DNA from: Pseudomonadota bacterium
GTDB taxonomy: Bacteria > Pseudomonadota > Gammaproteobacteria > Burkholderiales > Thiobacillaceae
Assembly: GCA_029558905.1 (NCBI GenBank)
Contig: JAKQCX010000022.1
Span: forward strand, 1-64,000
Reading direction: 5' to 3'
DNA length: 64,000 nucleotides
Position numbers and translations under genes: made by a program. Shown piece after piece: positions 43,139 to 52,305 of the stretch. Numbering within the stretch: position 1 is the first letter of the stretch; the number at the start of each line of letters is the position of its first letter. The notes below the pieces were generated by a model, which searched no databases, had not been told where the DNA came from, and saw only the letters and a program-made list of their open reading frames with translations.

Positions 43139-44302
43139 ATGCTGCCCGAGCAACTCTCTTCTGCCCTGGCCGAACTGGATGCCCAGGGCCTGTCGCGGCG
43201 TCGTCTTGTCCTGGCATCTCCCCAGGGTCCCCGTGTGCGGGTGGACGGCCGGGAATATCTCTCCTTCGCCAGCAACGATTACCTGGGTCTGGCCGCGCAT
43301 CCGGCCATCGCCGAGGCGGTGGGCCGGGCCGTCGCCACGGCCGGCGTGGGGGCCGGCGCGGCGCATCTGCTCACGGGTCATCATCACCTGCACCATGCGC
43401 TGGAAGCCGTCCTGGCGGATTTCGTCGGCCTGCCGTCGGCCCTGTTGTTCTCCACCGGCTACATGGCCAACCTGGGGGTGTTGACCGCGCTGCTGGACCG
43501 GCATGGCGAGATCTTCGCGGACCGTCTCAACCATGCCTCCCTGCTGGACGGGGCCCGGCTCGGCCGGGCCAGGCTGAGCCGCTACCCCCATCTGGATCTG
43601 GTCTGCCTGGAGCGCCGGTTGGCGGCCAGCCGGGCCGGTGTGAAGCTCATCGCCACGGATACCGTGTTCAGCATGGACGGCGATCTGGCGCCGGTACCCC
43701 AACTCCTGGAGCTGGCCGAGCGCTTCGATGCCTGGCTCTATCTGGACGACGCCCATGGCTTTGGTGTGCTGGGCGAGCAGGGCGGGGGGGTGCTGCGACA
43801 CTTCCCGCATCTCACCGGTCACCCCCGCCTCATCTACATGGCCACCCTGGGCAAGGCTATCGGCGTGGCCGGGGCCTTCGTGGCCGGCAGTCCGGAGCTC
43901 ATCCATTGGTTGGTGAACAAGGCCCGCGGCTACCTCTACACCACGGCACAGCCACCCCTGCTGGCGGCGGCCGTGCTGGCCAGCCTCGAGCTCGTAGCGG
44001 GCGAGCCCTGGCGCCGGCAACGGCTGGCAGTCCTCATCCAGCGCCTCAAGGCTGGCGTGGCGCCCCTGCCCTGGCCCCTCATGCCCTCCCGGACTCCCAT
44101 CCAGCCCTTGCTGGCGGGCAGCAATGCGCAGGCCCTGTGCCTGGCGGAAGGGCTGAAAGAACGGGGCATCCTCATCCCCGCCATCCGCCCCCCCACGGTG
44201 CCCCAGGGTACGGCTCGGCTGCGCGTCTCCCTGTCCGCCGCGCATACGCCGTCGGATGTGGACACCCTGCTCGGCGCCCTGCTGGAACTGGCTTTGGCAT
44301 GA
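43139..44302 (+). CDS. bioF: 8-amino-7-oxononanoate synthase
   Basis: The 387-residue PLP enzyme condenses pimeloyl-ACP with alanine. It has NDYLGLAAHPA near the N-terminus, GVGAGAAHLLTGHHHLHHAL, the Asp-Ala in YLDDAHGFGVLG, and the PLP lysine K239 in MATLGKAIGVAGAF. Length is typical. Its stop overlaps the bioH start (ATGA). Confidence 0.96.
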   Translation: MLPEQLSSALAELDAQGLSRRRLVLASPQGPRVRVDGREYLSFASNDYLGLAAHPAIAEAVGRAVATAGVGAGAAHLLTGHHHLHHALEAVLADFVGLPSALLFSTGYMANLGVLTALLDRHGEIFADRLNHASLLDGARLGRARLSRYPHLDLVCLERRLAASRAGVKLIATDTVFSMDGDLAPVPQLLELAERFDAWLYLDDAHGFGVLGEQGGGVLRHFPHLTGHPRLIYMATLGKAIGVAGAFVAGSPELIHWLVNKARGYLYTTAQPPLLAAAVLASLELVAGEPWRRQRLAVLIQRLKAGVAPLPWPLMPSRTPIQPLLAGSNAQALCLAEGLKERGILIPAIRPPTVPQGTARLRVSLSAAHTPSDVDTLLGALLELALA

Positions 44303-45048
44303 CTCGGCTCCCGTCCTCTCTCGCCACGCTCTACCTGCACGGCTGGGGCCTGCACGGCGGCATCTGGGACGGGATGCGTGCCGTTCTGCCCGGACGGGCG
44401 GCAGACCTGCCCGGCTATGGCGATACACCCGCCCCCACACCCTACACCGCCGAGACCCTGGCGGATGCCCTGGCGGCGGACCTGGACGCACCCGTGCACC
44501 TGCTGGGCTGGTCCATGGGGGGCATGGTGGCCCAGGCCCTGGCGGCGCGGCACCCCGACAAGGTGGCGAGGCTGGTGCTGGTGGGCAGCAGCCCCGCCTT
44601 CGTCAACCGCGCCGATTGGTCATCGGGACTGGCACCCAGGGTATTGGCGGGTTTCGCCCATGATCTCGCGCGGGATCATCGCGCCACCCTGCTGCGTTTC
44701 CTGGCCCTCCAGGCCCGGGGCGGAGACGCGGCGCGGGCGGTGGTGGGCCGTCTGCGGACGCAGGTCTTTGCCCGCGGCGAGCCGGCCTTGGCTGCCTTGA
44801 CCGCGGGTCTGGAGCTGTTGCGCGCCGCGGACCTGCGTCACCTGGCCGGCCACATCGGCTGTCCCGTCCTGGTGGTGCACGGCGCACATGACACCCTGTG
44901 CCCCGTCGAGGCAGGCCACTGGCTGGCCAGTCGCATCCCCGGGGCCCGGATGGCCTTGCACCCGGGGGCAGCGCATGCCCCGTTCATTTCCCATCCGGAC
45001 TGGTTCGCCGACGTGGTAGGAGGATTCCTGCATGCCCGAAGCGCGTAA
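44299..45048 (+). CDS. bioH: Pimeloyl-ACP methyl ester carboxylesterase
   Basis: The 249-residue alpha/beta hydrolase cleaves pimeloyl-ACP methyl ester and thereby ends BioC-dependent chain building. The triad is S72 (GWSMGGM), D198 (VVHGAHDTLCP) and H226 (PGAAHAPF). N-terminal LYLHGWGLHGGIWD matches E. coli BioH. It overlaps bioF by 4 bases and bioC by 17. Confidence 0.93.
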   Translation: MTRLPSSLATLYLHGWGLHGGIWDGMRAVLPGRAADLPGYGDTPAPTPYTAETLADALAADLDAPVHLLGWSMGGMVAQALAARHPDKVARLVLVGSSPAFVNRADWSSGLAPRVLAGFAHDLARDHRATLLRFLALQARGGDAARAVVGRLRTQVFARGEPALAALTAGLELLRAADLRHLAGHIGCPVLVVHGAHDTLCPVEAGHWLASRIPGARMALHPGAAHAPFISHPDWFADVVGGFLHARSA

Positions 45049-45943
45049 ACGGGCGGTGCGCCGGGCATTCGAACGGGCGGTGGCCACGTATGCGCAGTCC
45101 GCCTTCCTGCAGCAGGAAGTGGCCAGGCGTCTGGACGGGCATCTGGAGGAAATCAGGCTGGCGCCGAAGTGCATCCTGGATGCAGGTTGCGGCACCGGTT
45201 TTGGCGTACCCCTGCTGCGCCAGCGTTATCCCCAGGCTCGCATCCTGGCCCTGGACCTGGCGCATGGCATGGTAGCCAGCACCCGGCGCCAGTACGCTGC
45301 CCCCGCCGGCTGGCACAAATGGCTTCATTGGGCCGGTCTCCAGCCCTCATCGCTGCTCCCCCTGTGCGCCGATCTGGAGCAGCTGCCCCTGACCCGGCAC
45401 AGCGTGGACATGGTGTGGTCCAACCTGGTCCTGCAATGGGTGGATCCGCTCCGGGCCCTTGCCGAAATCCGGCGCGTCCTGAGGCCGGGTGGGCTGTTCC
45501 TGTTCTCCAGCCTGGGCCCGGATACCCTGCGTGAATTGCGCGCCGCCAGCACGGATCTGGATGGCCATGCGCACGTGAACCGTTTCACCGACATGCACGA
45601 CGTGGGCGATGCGCTCGTGCGGGCAGGCCTCGCTAATCCGGTCATGGAGATGGAGCACATCACCCTCACCTACGCCGATCTGCGGGGGGTACTGGCGGAC
45701 ATACGCGGGATCGGCGCCCACACCGTGCTGACGCAGGGGCGTGCCGGCCTCATGGGCAAGCAGGTCTGGGCCCGTCTCTCCCACAACTACGAGGCCTTCC
45801 GCCGGGATGGCCGCCTGCCTGCCACCTACGAGGTGGTCTATGGTCATGCCTGGGCGGCGCACACCGACCGCCTGGCCGACGGTCGCCAGATCATCCAGCT
45901 CCAGCGCGGGAAACGTGAGGGCTGGGCATCAGGCGGCCGGTGA
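45032..45943 (+). CDS. bioC: Malonyl-ACP O-methyltransferase
   Basis: The 303-residue SAM enzyme methylates malonyl-ACP to start pimelate synthesis. The SAM motif ILDAGCGTGFGVPLL is at about residues 49-63; RAFERAVATYAQSAFLQQEV at the start and LRPGGLFLFSSLGPDTLREL in the middle are BioC signatures. The insert AGWHKWLHWAGLQPSSLLP is slightly longer than in E. coli. It starts inside bioH. Confidence 0.93.
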   Translation: MPEARKRAVRRAFERAVATYAQSAFLQQEVARRLDGHLEEIRLAPKCILDAGCGTGFGVPLLRQRYPQARILALDLAHGMVASTRRQYAAPAGWHKWLHWAGLQPSSLLPLCADLEQLPLTRHSVDMVWSNLVLQWVDPLRALAEIRRVLRPGGLFLFSSLGPDTLRELRAASTDLDGHAHVNRFTDMHDVGDALVRAGLANPVMEMEHITLTYADLRGVLADIRGIGAHTVLTQGRAGLMGKQVWARLSHNYEAFRRDGRLPATYEVVYGHAWAAHTDRLADGRQIIQLQRGKREGWASGGR

Positions 45944-45981
45944 CACCAGGATCCAGGACCCGGCTCCCTTTTCGCTTACCC

Positions 45982-46674
45982 ATGCCAGGTTTCTTCATTA
46001 CCGGCACCGACACGGGCGTAGGCAAGACCCGGGTGGCCGCCGCCCTGTTGCAGGCCTATGGCCGGCTGGGCTACCGCTGCGTGGGCATGAAGCCGGTAGC
46101 GGCGGGGGCCAGCCTGCAGGATGGGGTGTGGCGGAACGAAGACGTGGAGTTGTTGCGGCAGGCGGGCAACGTGCAGGCATCCGGGGAATGTCTGAACCCC
46201 TATCTATTCCGCGCCGCCATTGCCCCCCACATTGCCGCCGAGCACAAGGGGGTGAACATCGAATTGGCCCGTATCCGCGCAGCTTACACGCATCTGACCC
46301 AGCTGGCGGAAGTGGTGGTGGTGGAAGGGGCAGGGGGGCTGCTGGTGCCCCTGTCGCCGGGCCGGGACATGGGGGATCTGGCCGTGGCCCTGGGCCTGCC
46401 CCTGGTCCTGGTGGTGGGCATGCGTCTGGGCTGCCTCAATCACGCCCTGCTGACCTGGGAGGCCATCCAGGCCAGGAACCTGCGTCTGGCGGGATGGGTG
46501 GCCAATCGCCTGGATCCGAGCATGGCCGCCTATGAAGAGAATCTGGCCACCCTGGTGCGGCGCCTGCCCGTGCCCCTGTTGGCGGAATTACCGCACCAGG
46601 CGGGCATGGACGCGGCGTCGATGGCGCGCCTGTTCGCGCCCAAGCGCCTCTATGCGATGCTTCGGCAGGGCTGA
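45982..46674 (+). CDS. bioD: Dethiobiotin synthetase
   Basis: The 230-residue ATP-dependent enzyme forms the ureido ring of dethiobiotin. P-loop GTDTGVGKTR at residues 7-16, the substrate Lys in GMKPVAAG, and EGAGGLLVPL are present. ATG at 45982 gives the family N-terminus MPGFFITGTD; an in-frame GTG at 45940 would overlap the bioC stop (GTGA) and cannot be excluded. BioA is not in the window. Confidence 0.93.
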   Translation: MPGFFITGTDTGVGKTRVAAALLQAYGRLGYRCVGMKPVAAGASLQDGVWRNEDVELLRQAGNVQASGECLNPYLFRAAIAPHIAAEHKGVNIELARIRAAYTHLTQLAEVVVVEGAGGLLVPLSPGRDMGDLAVALGLPLVLVVGMRLGCLNHALLTWEAIQARNLRLAGWVANRLDPSMAAYEENLATLVRRLPVPLLAELPHQAGMDAASMARLFAPKRLYAMLRQG

Positions 46675-46700
46675 CGCAACATACTGATTCCACGGAGGAT

Positions 46701-46710
46701 AAGGAGGTGA
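46701..46710 (+). other. Perfect Shine-Dalgarno-like AAGGAGGTGA without an ATG
   Basis: The ten bases are the exact complement of the 16S rRNA 3' end, yet no ATG, GTG or TTG is at the normal distance (the next bases are AATTCATATC). A GTG within it (46707) opens a 60-codon frame of low-quality content overlapping the Rrf2 gene. Confidence 0.4.
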
Positions 46711-46762
46711 AATTCATATCTCCCGGTCCATATATGCCACTGCACCGACCTGTTGACCGAGC

Positions 46763-46768
46763 TATAAT
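46763..46768 (+). promoter_or_regulatory. Probable -10 element of the Rrf2-SCO unit
   Basis: TATAAT is a perfect -10, 33 bases before the start of the Rrf2 gene. The -35 at 16-17 bases is poor (TGCACC), and TTGACC sits too close (4 bases) to act as its -35. A weak -35 with a TTGACC-like flank may mean control by a DNA-bound regulator such as the Rrf2 protein itself. Confidence 0.45.
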
Positions 46769-46800
46769 TCCCGACAAAAACCTCCCCAAGGAACGAATGC

Positions 46801-47259
46801 ATGGTTCTTTCCCGCACCAGCCAGTATGCGGTCCAGGCCCTGATCTACATCGCCACCCAGCCTGCCGGCGAGCCGGTGCTGAATCGTGACATTGCCGAAC
46901 GCCTGAACGTGCCCGCAGCCTATCTGGCCAAGATCCTGCAGAACCTGTGCAAGCATGGTTTGCTGGATTCCTTTCGCGGCCGTCTGGGCGGGTTCTGCCT
47001 GCGCGAGGGCATGCAGCGCACGACACTCATGCAGGTGCTGCTGCTCACCGAGGGCCCGGATTTTACCAAGAGCTGCATCCTGGGACTGAAGGAGTGCTCC
47101 GACGAGACGGCCTGTCCCCTGCACTTCAAGTGGGTGCCGGTGAAGAAGAAGATCCTCGCCATGCTCAACGAAATGAATCTGGAGGAGCTGGCCAAGGCAG
47201 TGCTCACTGGCAAATATCGCCTGGCGGACCTGCCGGTCGCGGCCATGCCCACCGTCTGA
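46801..47259 (+). CDS. Rrf2-family, probably Fe-S-binding, transcriptional regulator
   Basis: The 152-residue protein has the winged-helix part (SRTSQYAVQALIYIATQPAG, VPAAYLAKILQNLCKHGLLD) and three conserved Cys, C92, C99 and C105, in SCILGLKECSDETACPLHFK, in the place where IscR/NsrR-type proteins hold an Fe-S cluster. It stands 3 bases before a SCO gene and close to ccoNOQP, so control of these oxidase genes by oxygen, NO or cluster status is likely (inference). Confidence 0.88.
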   Translation: MVLSRTSQYAVQALIYIATQPAGEPVLNRDIAERLNVPAAYLAKILQNLCKHGLLDSFRGRLGGFCLREGMQRTTLMQVLLLTEGPDFTKSCILGLKECSDETACPLHFKWVPVKKKILAMLNEMNLEELAKAVLTGKYRLADLPVAAMPTV

Positions 47260-47262
47260 GGC

Positions 47263-47865
47263 GTGGAACGACGCGGCTTTCTCGGCCTGGCGCTGCCCAG
47301 CCTGATGCTGGCCGGATGTGGCGGAGAACGGTCCCGGCCAGGCTTCAAGGGCAGCGACATCACCGGTGTGGATTTCGGCCGGCAACTGGAGCTGACGGAC
47401 CACAATGGCCGCCCTGTGAGTCTGGAGAGTTTCCGTGGCAGGCTCATCGTGCTGTTCTTCGGCTATACCCACTGTCCCGACGTCTGCCCCACCACCTTGT
47501 CCGACATGGCCCAGGCCCTCGAATTGCTGGGGCCCGAGGCCGCCACCCGGGTGCAGGTGCTGTTCGTCAGTGTCGACCCGGAACGGGATACACAGGAGAT
47601 CCTGCGCGCTTATGTTCCCCATTTCCATCCCTCCTTCCTGGGGCTGCGTGGCAGCCCGGAAGAAGTGGCGCGCGCGGCGAAGGAGTTCCACATCGTGTAT
47701 GGGAGACATGCGGTACCTGGCGCCACCGACTATCTGGTGGACCACTCGGCGGGCAGCTATGTCCTGGATGGACAGGGGCGTCTGCGCCTCTACCTGCCCT
47801 ATGCCCAGTCGCCCCGTGACATCGCGCATGATCTGCGGACCCTGCTCGCCATGCGGCCCGGCTGA
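47263..47865 (+). CDS. SCO1/SenC-type copper chaperone lipoprotein
   Basis: The 200-residue protein is a membrane-anchored thioredoxin-fold chaperone for the CuA/CuB centre of oxidases. It has a lipoprotein signal (LMLAGCGGE, lipid on C19), CPDVCP with C71 and C75, and H161 (DYLVDHSAG), the three copper ligands. GTG start at 47263. It is the second gene of the Rrf2 unit, 130 bases before ccoN. Confidence 0.93.
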   Translation: MERRGFLGLALPSLMLAGCGGERSRPGFKGSDITGVDFGRQLELTDHNGRPVSLESFRGRLIVLFFGYTHCPDVCPTTLSDMAQALELLGPEAATRVQVLFVSVDPERDTQEILRAYVPHFHPSFLGLRGSPEEVARAAKEFHIVYGRHAVPGATDYLVDHSAGSYVLDGQGRLRLYLPYAQSPRDIAHDLRTLLAMRPG

Positions 47866-47995
47866 ATCTTCCTTGCCTCATGCGGGGTGAGTTTTTATAC
47901 TTCGCCTGTTTAGTCTCATTCCAATTTCAGGCCTGAGTCCCGCTAGTGCGCAAGGCGGCGGGTGGCCTGGTGGAAGTTCATCCCCCGGAGGCGCT

Positions 47996-49438
47996 ATGTC
48001 TACATCTGTTGCGGCTGCCAGCGAGCAGTACGACTACGACATCATCAAGAAATTTTCCGTCATGGCCATCGTGTGGGCCGTGGTGGGCATGTCCGTGGGG
48101 GTCTACATCGCCTCCGAGCTGGCCTGGCCCTTCCTGAACTTCGACAGCCCCTACATCTCCTTCGGCCGTTTCCGCCCGGTGCATACCAGCGCGGTGATCT
48201 TCGGCTTCGGCGGCTCCGCCCTGTTCGCCACCTCGTATTACGTGGTGCAGCGCACCTGTCAGGCGCGACTTTGGGCACCTGGGCTGGCTACCTTCACCTT
48301 CTGGGGCTGGCAGGCCATCATCGTGCTGGCTGCCGTTTCCTATGTGCTCGGCTACAGCCAGGGCAGGGAATATGCCGAGATGGAGTGGCCCATCGACATC
48401 CTCATCGAGCTGGTCTGGGTGTCCTACCTGGCCGTGTTCGTCGGCACCATCATGCAGCGCAAGCAGCCGCACATCTATGTGGCCAACTGGTTCTACCTGG
48501 GCTTCATCCTGGCCACCGCGCTGTTGCACACATTCAACAACATCGCCGTGCCCGTGGACCTGTTCTCCATGAAGTCCTACAGCCTGTTCTCCGGTACCCA
48601 GGATGCCATGACCCAGTGGTGGTATGGCCACAACTCCGTGGGCTTCTTCCTGACCGCGGCCTTCCTCGGCATGATGTACTACTTCGTGCCCAAGCACGCC
48701 GGCCGCCCCGTCTATTCCTATCGTCTGTCCATCGTGCACTTCTGGGCCCTGTGCTTCATGTACATGTGGGTGGGCACCCATCACCTGCACTGGACGGCCC
48801 TGCCGGACTGGGCCTCCACCCTGGGCGCCACCTTTTCCATCATGCTGCTGCTGCCGTCCTGGGGCGGCATGATCAACGGCATCATGACCCTGTCCGGGGC
48901 CTGGGACAAGCTGCGCACCGACCCCATCATGCGCTTCATGATCGTCGCCCTGTCCTTCTATGGCATGTCCACCTTCGAAGGCCCCCTCATGTCCCTGAAG
49001 GACGTGAACGCCCTGTCCCATTACACCGACTGGACCGTGGGCCACGTGCACTCCGGCGCGCTGGGCTGGGTGGCCATGATCTCCTTCGGCTCCCTCTACC
49101 ACATGGTTCCGCGCCTGTGGAAGACCGAGATGTACAGCATCCGCCTGATCAATGCCCATTTCTGGCTGGCCACCATCGGCGTGCTGCTCTACATCACCGC
49201 CATGTGGATTTCCGGCATCACCCAGGGACTCATGTGGCGCGCCTTCGATGACTTTGGCAATCTGCAGTATTCCTTCATCGAGTCCGTCGAGGCCATGCAT
49301 CCCTTCTATGCCATGCGGGCCATCGGTGGCATGTTCTTCCTGACCGGCATGTGCCTGATGGCCATCAACGTCTATGTGACCATACGTAGGGGTGTGCGTG
49401 CGGCGACCGTGGATCGCGTCGTGGTGGCCGCCGCCTGA
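47996..49438 (+). CDS. ccoN: cbb3-type cytochrome c oxidase subunit I
   Basis: The 480-residue heme-copper subunit has twelve helices. Heme and CuB ligands are visible as histidines in [51 protein letters not shown] and [17 protein letters not shown]. cbb3 oxidases have high oxygen affinity and serve microaerobic respiration. RBS GGAGG at about 10 bases before the ATG. Confidence 0.97.
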   Translation: MSTSVAAASEQYDYDIIKKFSVMAIVWAVVGMSVGVYIASELAWPFLNFDSPYISFGRFRPVHTSAVIFGFGGSALFATSYYVVQRTCQARLWAPGLATFTFWGWQAIIVLAAVSYVLGYSQGREYAEMEWPIDILIELVWVSYLAVFVGTIMQRKQPHIYVANWFYLGFILATALLHTFNNIAVPVDLFSMKSYSLFSGTQDAMTQWWYGHNSVGFFLTAAFLGMMYYFVPKHAGRPVYSYRLSIVHFWALCFMYMWVGTHHLHWTALPDWASTLGATFSIMLLLPSWGGMINGIMTLSGAWDKLRTDPIMRFMIVALSFYGMSTFEGPLMSLKDVNALSHYTDWTVGHVHSGALGWVAMISFGSLYHMVPRLWKTEMYSIRLINAHFWLATIGVLLYITAMWISGITQGLMWRAFDDFGNLQYSFIESVEAMHPFYAMRAIGGMFFLTGMCLMAINVYVTIRRGVRAATVDRVVVAAA

Positions 49439-49466
49439 CGCGGCCTCAAGGTTGGAAGGCTAGAAA

Positions 49467-50213
49467 ATGTTCAAGAACCTGAAGCACGAGATCCTCGAAA
49501 CCAACACGGGCTGGCTGGTGGTGGCCACGATGTTCGCCATCAGCATCGGCGGACTGGTGGAGATCTCCCCCCTGTTCTTCATCAAGGACACCTTGGAGGA
49601 CGTGCCGGGCGTGCGCCCCTATACTCCCCTGGAATCCCGCGGCCGCGACATCTATCTGCGCGAGGGCTGCTACACCTGCCATTCCCAGATGGTGCGTCCC
49701 TTCCGTGACGAGCAGCTGCGTTACGGCCACTATTCCCTGGCGGCCGAATCCAAATACGACCATCCCTTCCAGTGGGGTTCCAAGCGTACCGGCCCGGACC
49801 TCGCTCGGGTTGGGGGCAAGTATTCCAATGAATGGCACGTGCAGCACCTGCTGCGGCCCAAGTCGGTGGTACCGGAATCCGTCATGCCCAACTATCCCTG
49901 GCTGCTGACCACGCCGCTGGACGTTTCCGACGTGGGCGCGCGCATGCGCGCCCTGCGCACCACCGGCGTGCCGTATTCCGCCAACCAGGAGGAATACCGG
50001 CGCAACGTGGAGAAATTCGGTGAACAGGTGGCCAGGACCCTGCACATCCCCGACGCGCAGAAGAACCTGGTGGCCCAGGCCCAGGACGGCAACTATGACG
50101 GCGACCGCTCCAGCGTCTCCGAAATGGACGCCCTGGTGGCCTATCTGCAGGTCCTTGGCACTATGGTGGACTTCAGCAAGATCAAGCCCGAAGACCTGGT
50201 GAAATACCGTTGA
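49467..50213 (+). CDS. ccoO: cbb3-type oxidase subunit II (monoheme cytochrome c)
   Basis: The 248-residue protein has an N-terminal membrane anchor ([20 protein letters not shown]) and one heme c site, CYTCH at residues 68-72 ([16 protein letters not shown]). The stop overlaps the ccoQ start (TGATG). It passes electrons from CcoP to CcoN. Confidence 0.96.
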   Translation: MFKNLKHEILETNTGWLVVATMFAISIGGLVEISPLFFIKDTLEDVPGVRPYTPLESRGRDIYLREGCYTCHSQMVRPFRDEQLRYGHYSLAAESKYDHPFQWGSKRTGPDLARVGGKYSNEWHVQHLLRPKSVVPESVMPNYPWLLTTPLDVSDVGARMRALRTTGVPYSANQEEYRRNVEKFGEQVARTLHIPDAQKNLVAQAQDGNYDGDRSSVSEMDALVAYLQVLGTMVDFSKIKPEDLVKYR

Positions 50214-50392
50214 TGCAGTGGCTCGCCGATCCGGCCAACAGCAAGCCCTTGGGGCTGTTGATCCTCTTCGTGACCTTCTGTCTGATCGTATTGTGGGTCT
50301 ATGGCGGCAAAAAGCGCGGTAGGCGGCTGGAAGAGCATAAGAACATCCCATTTCTGGATGACGACGACATGAAGGACAAGCCCAATGGCTGA
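50213..50392 (+). CDS. ccoQ: cbb3-type oxidase small subunit
   Basis: The 59-residue single-span protein has the helix LGLLILFVTFCLIVLWVYG followed by a basic stretch (KKRGRRLEEHKN) and an acidic end (PFLDDDD), the usual CcoQ plan. The ATG at 50213 shares bases with the ccoO stop, and its end overlaps ccoP by 8 bases. CcoQ stabilises the complex. Confidence 0.88.
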   Translation: MQWLADPANSKPLGLLILFVTFCLIVLWVYGGKKRGRRLEEHKNIPFLDDDDMKDKPNG

Positions 50393-51311
50393 GAACACCC
50401 CGAACCAAGCCTCTGCCGGCGCGCAGACCACAGGCCACGTATGGGATGGGGATCTTCAGGAATACAACAATCCCCTGCCCATGTGGTGGATCTGGGGCCT
50501 GTACGTGACGATCGCCTTTGCCCTGATCTATTGGGTGATCTACCCTTCCTGGCCCATCGGCAAGGGCTTTCTGCCCGGTCTCAATACCCTGACCTACACC
50601 AACTCCGAAGGACAGGAGGAGACCTGGCATTGGAACACCCGGGCCAAGCTCATGAGGGAGATGCAGGACAGCCTGGCGGCGCAGAAACCCTACTATGACA
50701 AGCTCATGGCCATGCCCTACGCGGCCATCGTCAAGGACCCGGAGCTGTCCAGCTTCGTGATCTCTGCCGGCAAGACCGCATTCGCCGACAACTGTGCGGC
50801 CTGCCACCAGAGCGGTGGTGGAGGCAAGTTGGGCTTCTTTCCGAACCTGACGGACGACGACTGGCTGTATGGCGGTACCTTCGACAAGATCCACGAGACC
50901 ATCAGCCGGGGGCGCCACGGCTACATGCCCCCCTTTGCCGAGGCACTGTCCGCCGAGCAGATCGATGCCCTCGCCCACTATGTCCTGTCCCTGTCCGGCT
51001 TCAACATGGATGCCGCCAAGGCCGCCAAGGGCAATGCCCTGTTCCATTCCCATACCGCCGCCTGCTTCTATTGCCACGGCGACGATGCGCGGGGCCGCCA
51101 GGACATCGGTTCCGCCAACCTCGCGGACAAGGTCTGGCTGTGGGCCGACGTGCCCGGTGCGGGCGACGATGCCGGCAGGCTGGCCGCGGTCAGGCAGGTG
51201 ATCCGTGGTGGCCTGAACAGGGGGGTGATGCCGGCCTGGGAAGGACGCCTGAAGCCCGAACAGATCAAGCTGCTCACCATCTATGTGCATGAGTTGGGGG
51301 GTGGAAGGTAG
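50385..51311 (+). CDS. ccoP: cbb3-type oxidase diheme subunit III
   Basis: The 308-residue protein has the FixP N-terminal region (HVWDGDLQEYNNPLPMWW, one helix at 34-55) and two heme c sites: CAACH at residues 137-141 and CFYCH at 227-231. Met ligands lie in GYMPPF and GVMPAW. It receives electrons from soluble cytochromes. A strong terminator follows; ccoG, ccoH, ccoI and ccoS are absent here. Confidence 0.96.
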   Translation: MAENTPNQASAGAQTTGHVWDGDLQEYNNPLPMWWIWGLYVTIAFALIYWVIYPSWPIGKGFLPGLNTLTYTNSEGQEETWHWNTRAKLMREMQDSLAAQKPYYDKLMAMPYAAIVKDPELSSFVISAGKTAFADNCAACHQSGGGGKLGFFPNLTDDDWLYGGTFDKIHETISRGRHGYMPPFAEALSAEQIDALAHYVLSLSGFNMDAAKAAKGNALFHSHTAACFYCHGDDARGRQDIGSANLADKVWLWADVPGAGDDAGRLAAVRQVIRGGLNRGVMPAWEGRLKPEQIKLLTIYVHELGGGR

Positions 51312-51395
51312 ACCCGGCGGTGGGTGTGTGCGAGCAGAAAGGGCCCGGCTCGCAGAGTGTGCCAGACCCCGTGAGTCGGGGCGAAATGACAGCGA

Positions 51396-51429
51396 AGATG
51401 CCCGCAACGGCCGTTGCGGGCATTTTTTT
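51396..51429 (+). terminator. Rho-independent terminator after ccoP
   Basis: ATGCCCGCAACG / CGTTGCGGGCAT form a 12-bp perfect stem (51398-51423, centre GC) followed by seven T residues (51423-51429). It ends the ccoNOQP transcript about 85 bases after the stop. Confidence 0.92.
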
Positions 51430-51975
51430 CTCGTGGGCTTTGTGTCTGGAGAGGGCAGGGGGTAAACCGCGCTGTTTCCGGAATCGCGGGATGAGATGGT
51501 GCCCGCGCACCGCCCGTGCCGGATGGTCTGGGCGTTCGTGAACTGCCTGGAGCCGCCGGCTCAGGGGTTTGCCAAGGCCCGCCCGAAGGCCATGAGCCGG
51601 CCGCCGTACGATCGGGCGGCCTGCTCAGGCTGCATCCCGTGGTCACCTGAACCGTGCCCGCCCCTCGACTCGTCTGGAGCGCGAGTGTCGGCGTCTTGCC
51701 GGAGCGATGCGGCTGCTCGATCGCGGGCACCGGATCACGGGACGATCGCCGAGTCCCGCGGCCGGAACGGCAAGGCCTTGCGGGGAGCTGGCGCGGCCGT
51801 CGTCGGACTGTTCTGACACGTTCTGCCTGCCGTAGCGCGAAGGTGGCATGGGCCGGAATGGGGACCGCCTGCCCGCCTGGCTCTCGCAAGGGGGTTGGTG
51901 CGCGTCGTCACCTTGCCGGGTTCAAGTTCCCCGTGTGCGGGTCGATAAAGGGGCAGTCCCGCAGGGAGTCAGGAC
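51430..51975. other. Intergenic stretch between the cbb3 operon and the STAS gene
   Basis: About 545 bases without a recognisable gene, RNA or repeat. A GGGTTCAAGTTCCC at about 51920 resembles a tRNA T-arm but the flanking bases do not pair, so there is no tRNA. The promoter of the STAS unit must be at its end. Confidence 0.55.
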
Positions 51976-52284
51976 ATGCAGATCGCTCGACAGGATGAGA
52001 CCCACCGCGTGCTGCTCAGATTGAGCGGCCGTTTCGATTTTCATTGCCACGGGGATTTCCGCAGGGCCTATGAGGAGGCCCTGGAGACCAGTCCGGCCAG
52101 CCTGCTCGTCCTGGATTTCACGGAAGTGGATTACCTGGACAGCTCTGCCCTGGGCATGCTGCTGCTGCTGCGCGAGAAGGCGGATGCCAGTGAAAAGCAG
52201 ATCGTCCTGAGCGGGTTGCAGGGCATGGTCAAGCAGATCCTCGACGTGGCCAACTTCGGCAAGCTGTTCATCGTCCAGCCCTAG
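51976..52284 (+). CDS. STAS-domain anti-sigma factor antagonist
   Basis: The 102-residue protein matches SpoIIAA/RsbV-like antagonists: VLLRLSGRFDFHCHGDF, LLVLDFTEVDYLDSSALGML, with S56 after Asp55 as the likely phosphorylation site. It should bind an HATPase-type kinase/anti-sigma factor in its unphosphorylated form. The next gene carries both a PP2C phosphatase and an HATPase domain, so the pair may form a complete partner-switching module. Confidence 0.92.
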   Translation: MQIARQDETHRVLLRLSGRFDFHCHGDFRRAYEEALETSPASLLVLDFTEVDYLDSSALGMLLLLREKADASEKQIVLSGLQGMVKQILDVANFGKLFIVQP

Positions 52285-52305
52285 CCCGGCATCGTCCGGC
52301 GTGAC

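Noticed and set aside
46701..46720. Fragment of 16S rRNA
   Set aside because: Only ten bases match the complement of the 16S end; the bases outside differ.
49446..51407. A 653-codon antisense frame over ccoO-ccoP
   Set aside because: Complement of conserved cytochrome genes; no recognisable domain.
51905..51940. A tRNA suggested by GGGTTCAAGTTCCC
   Set aside because: The bases flanking the supposed T-loop do not form the 5-bp stem, and no acceptor stem or anticodon arm can be drawn.
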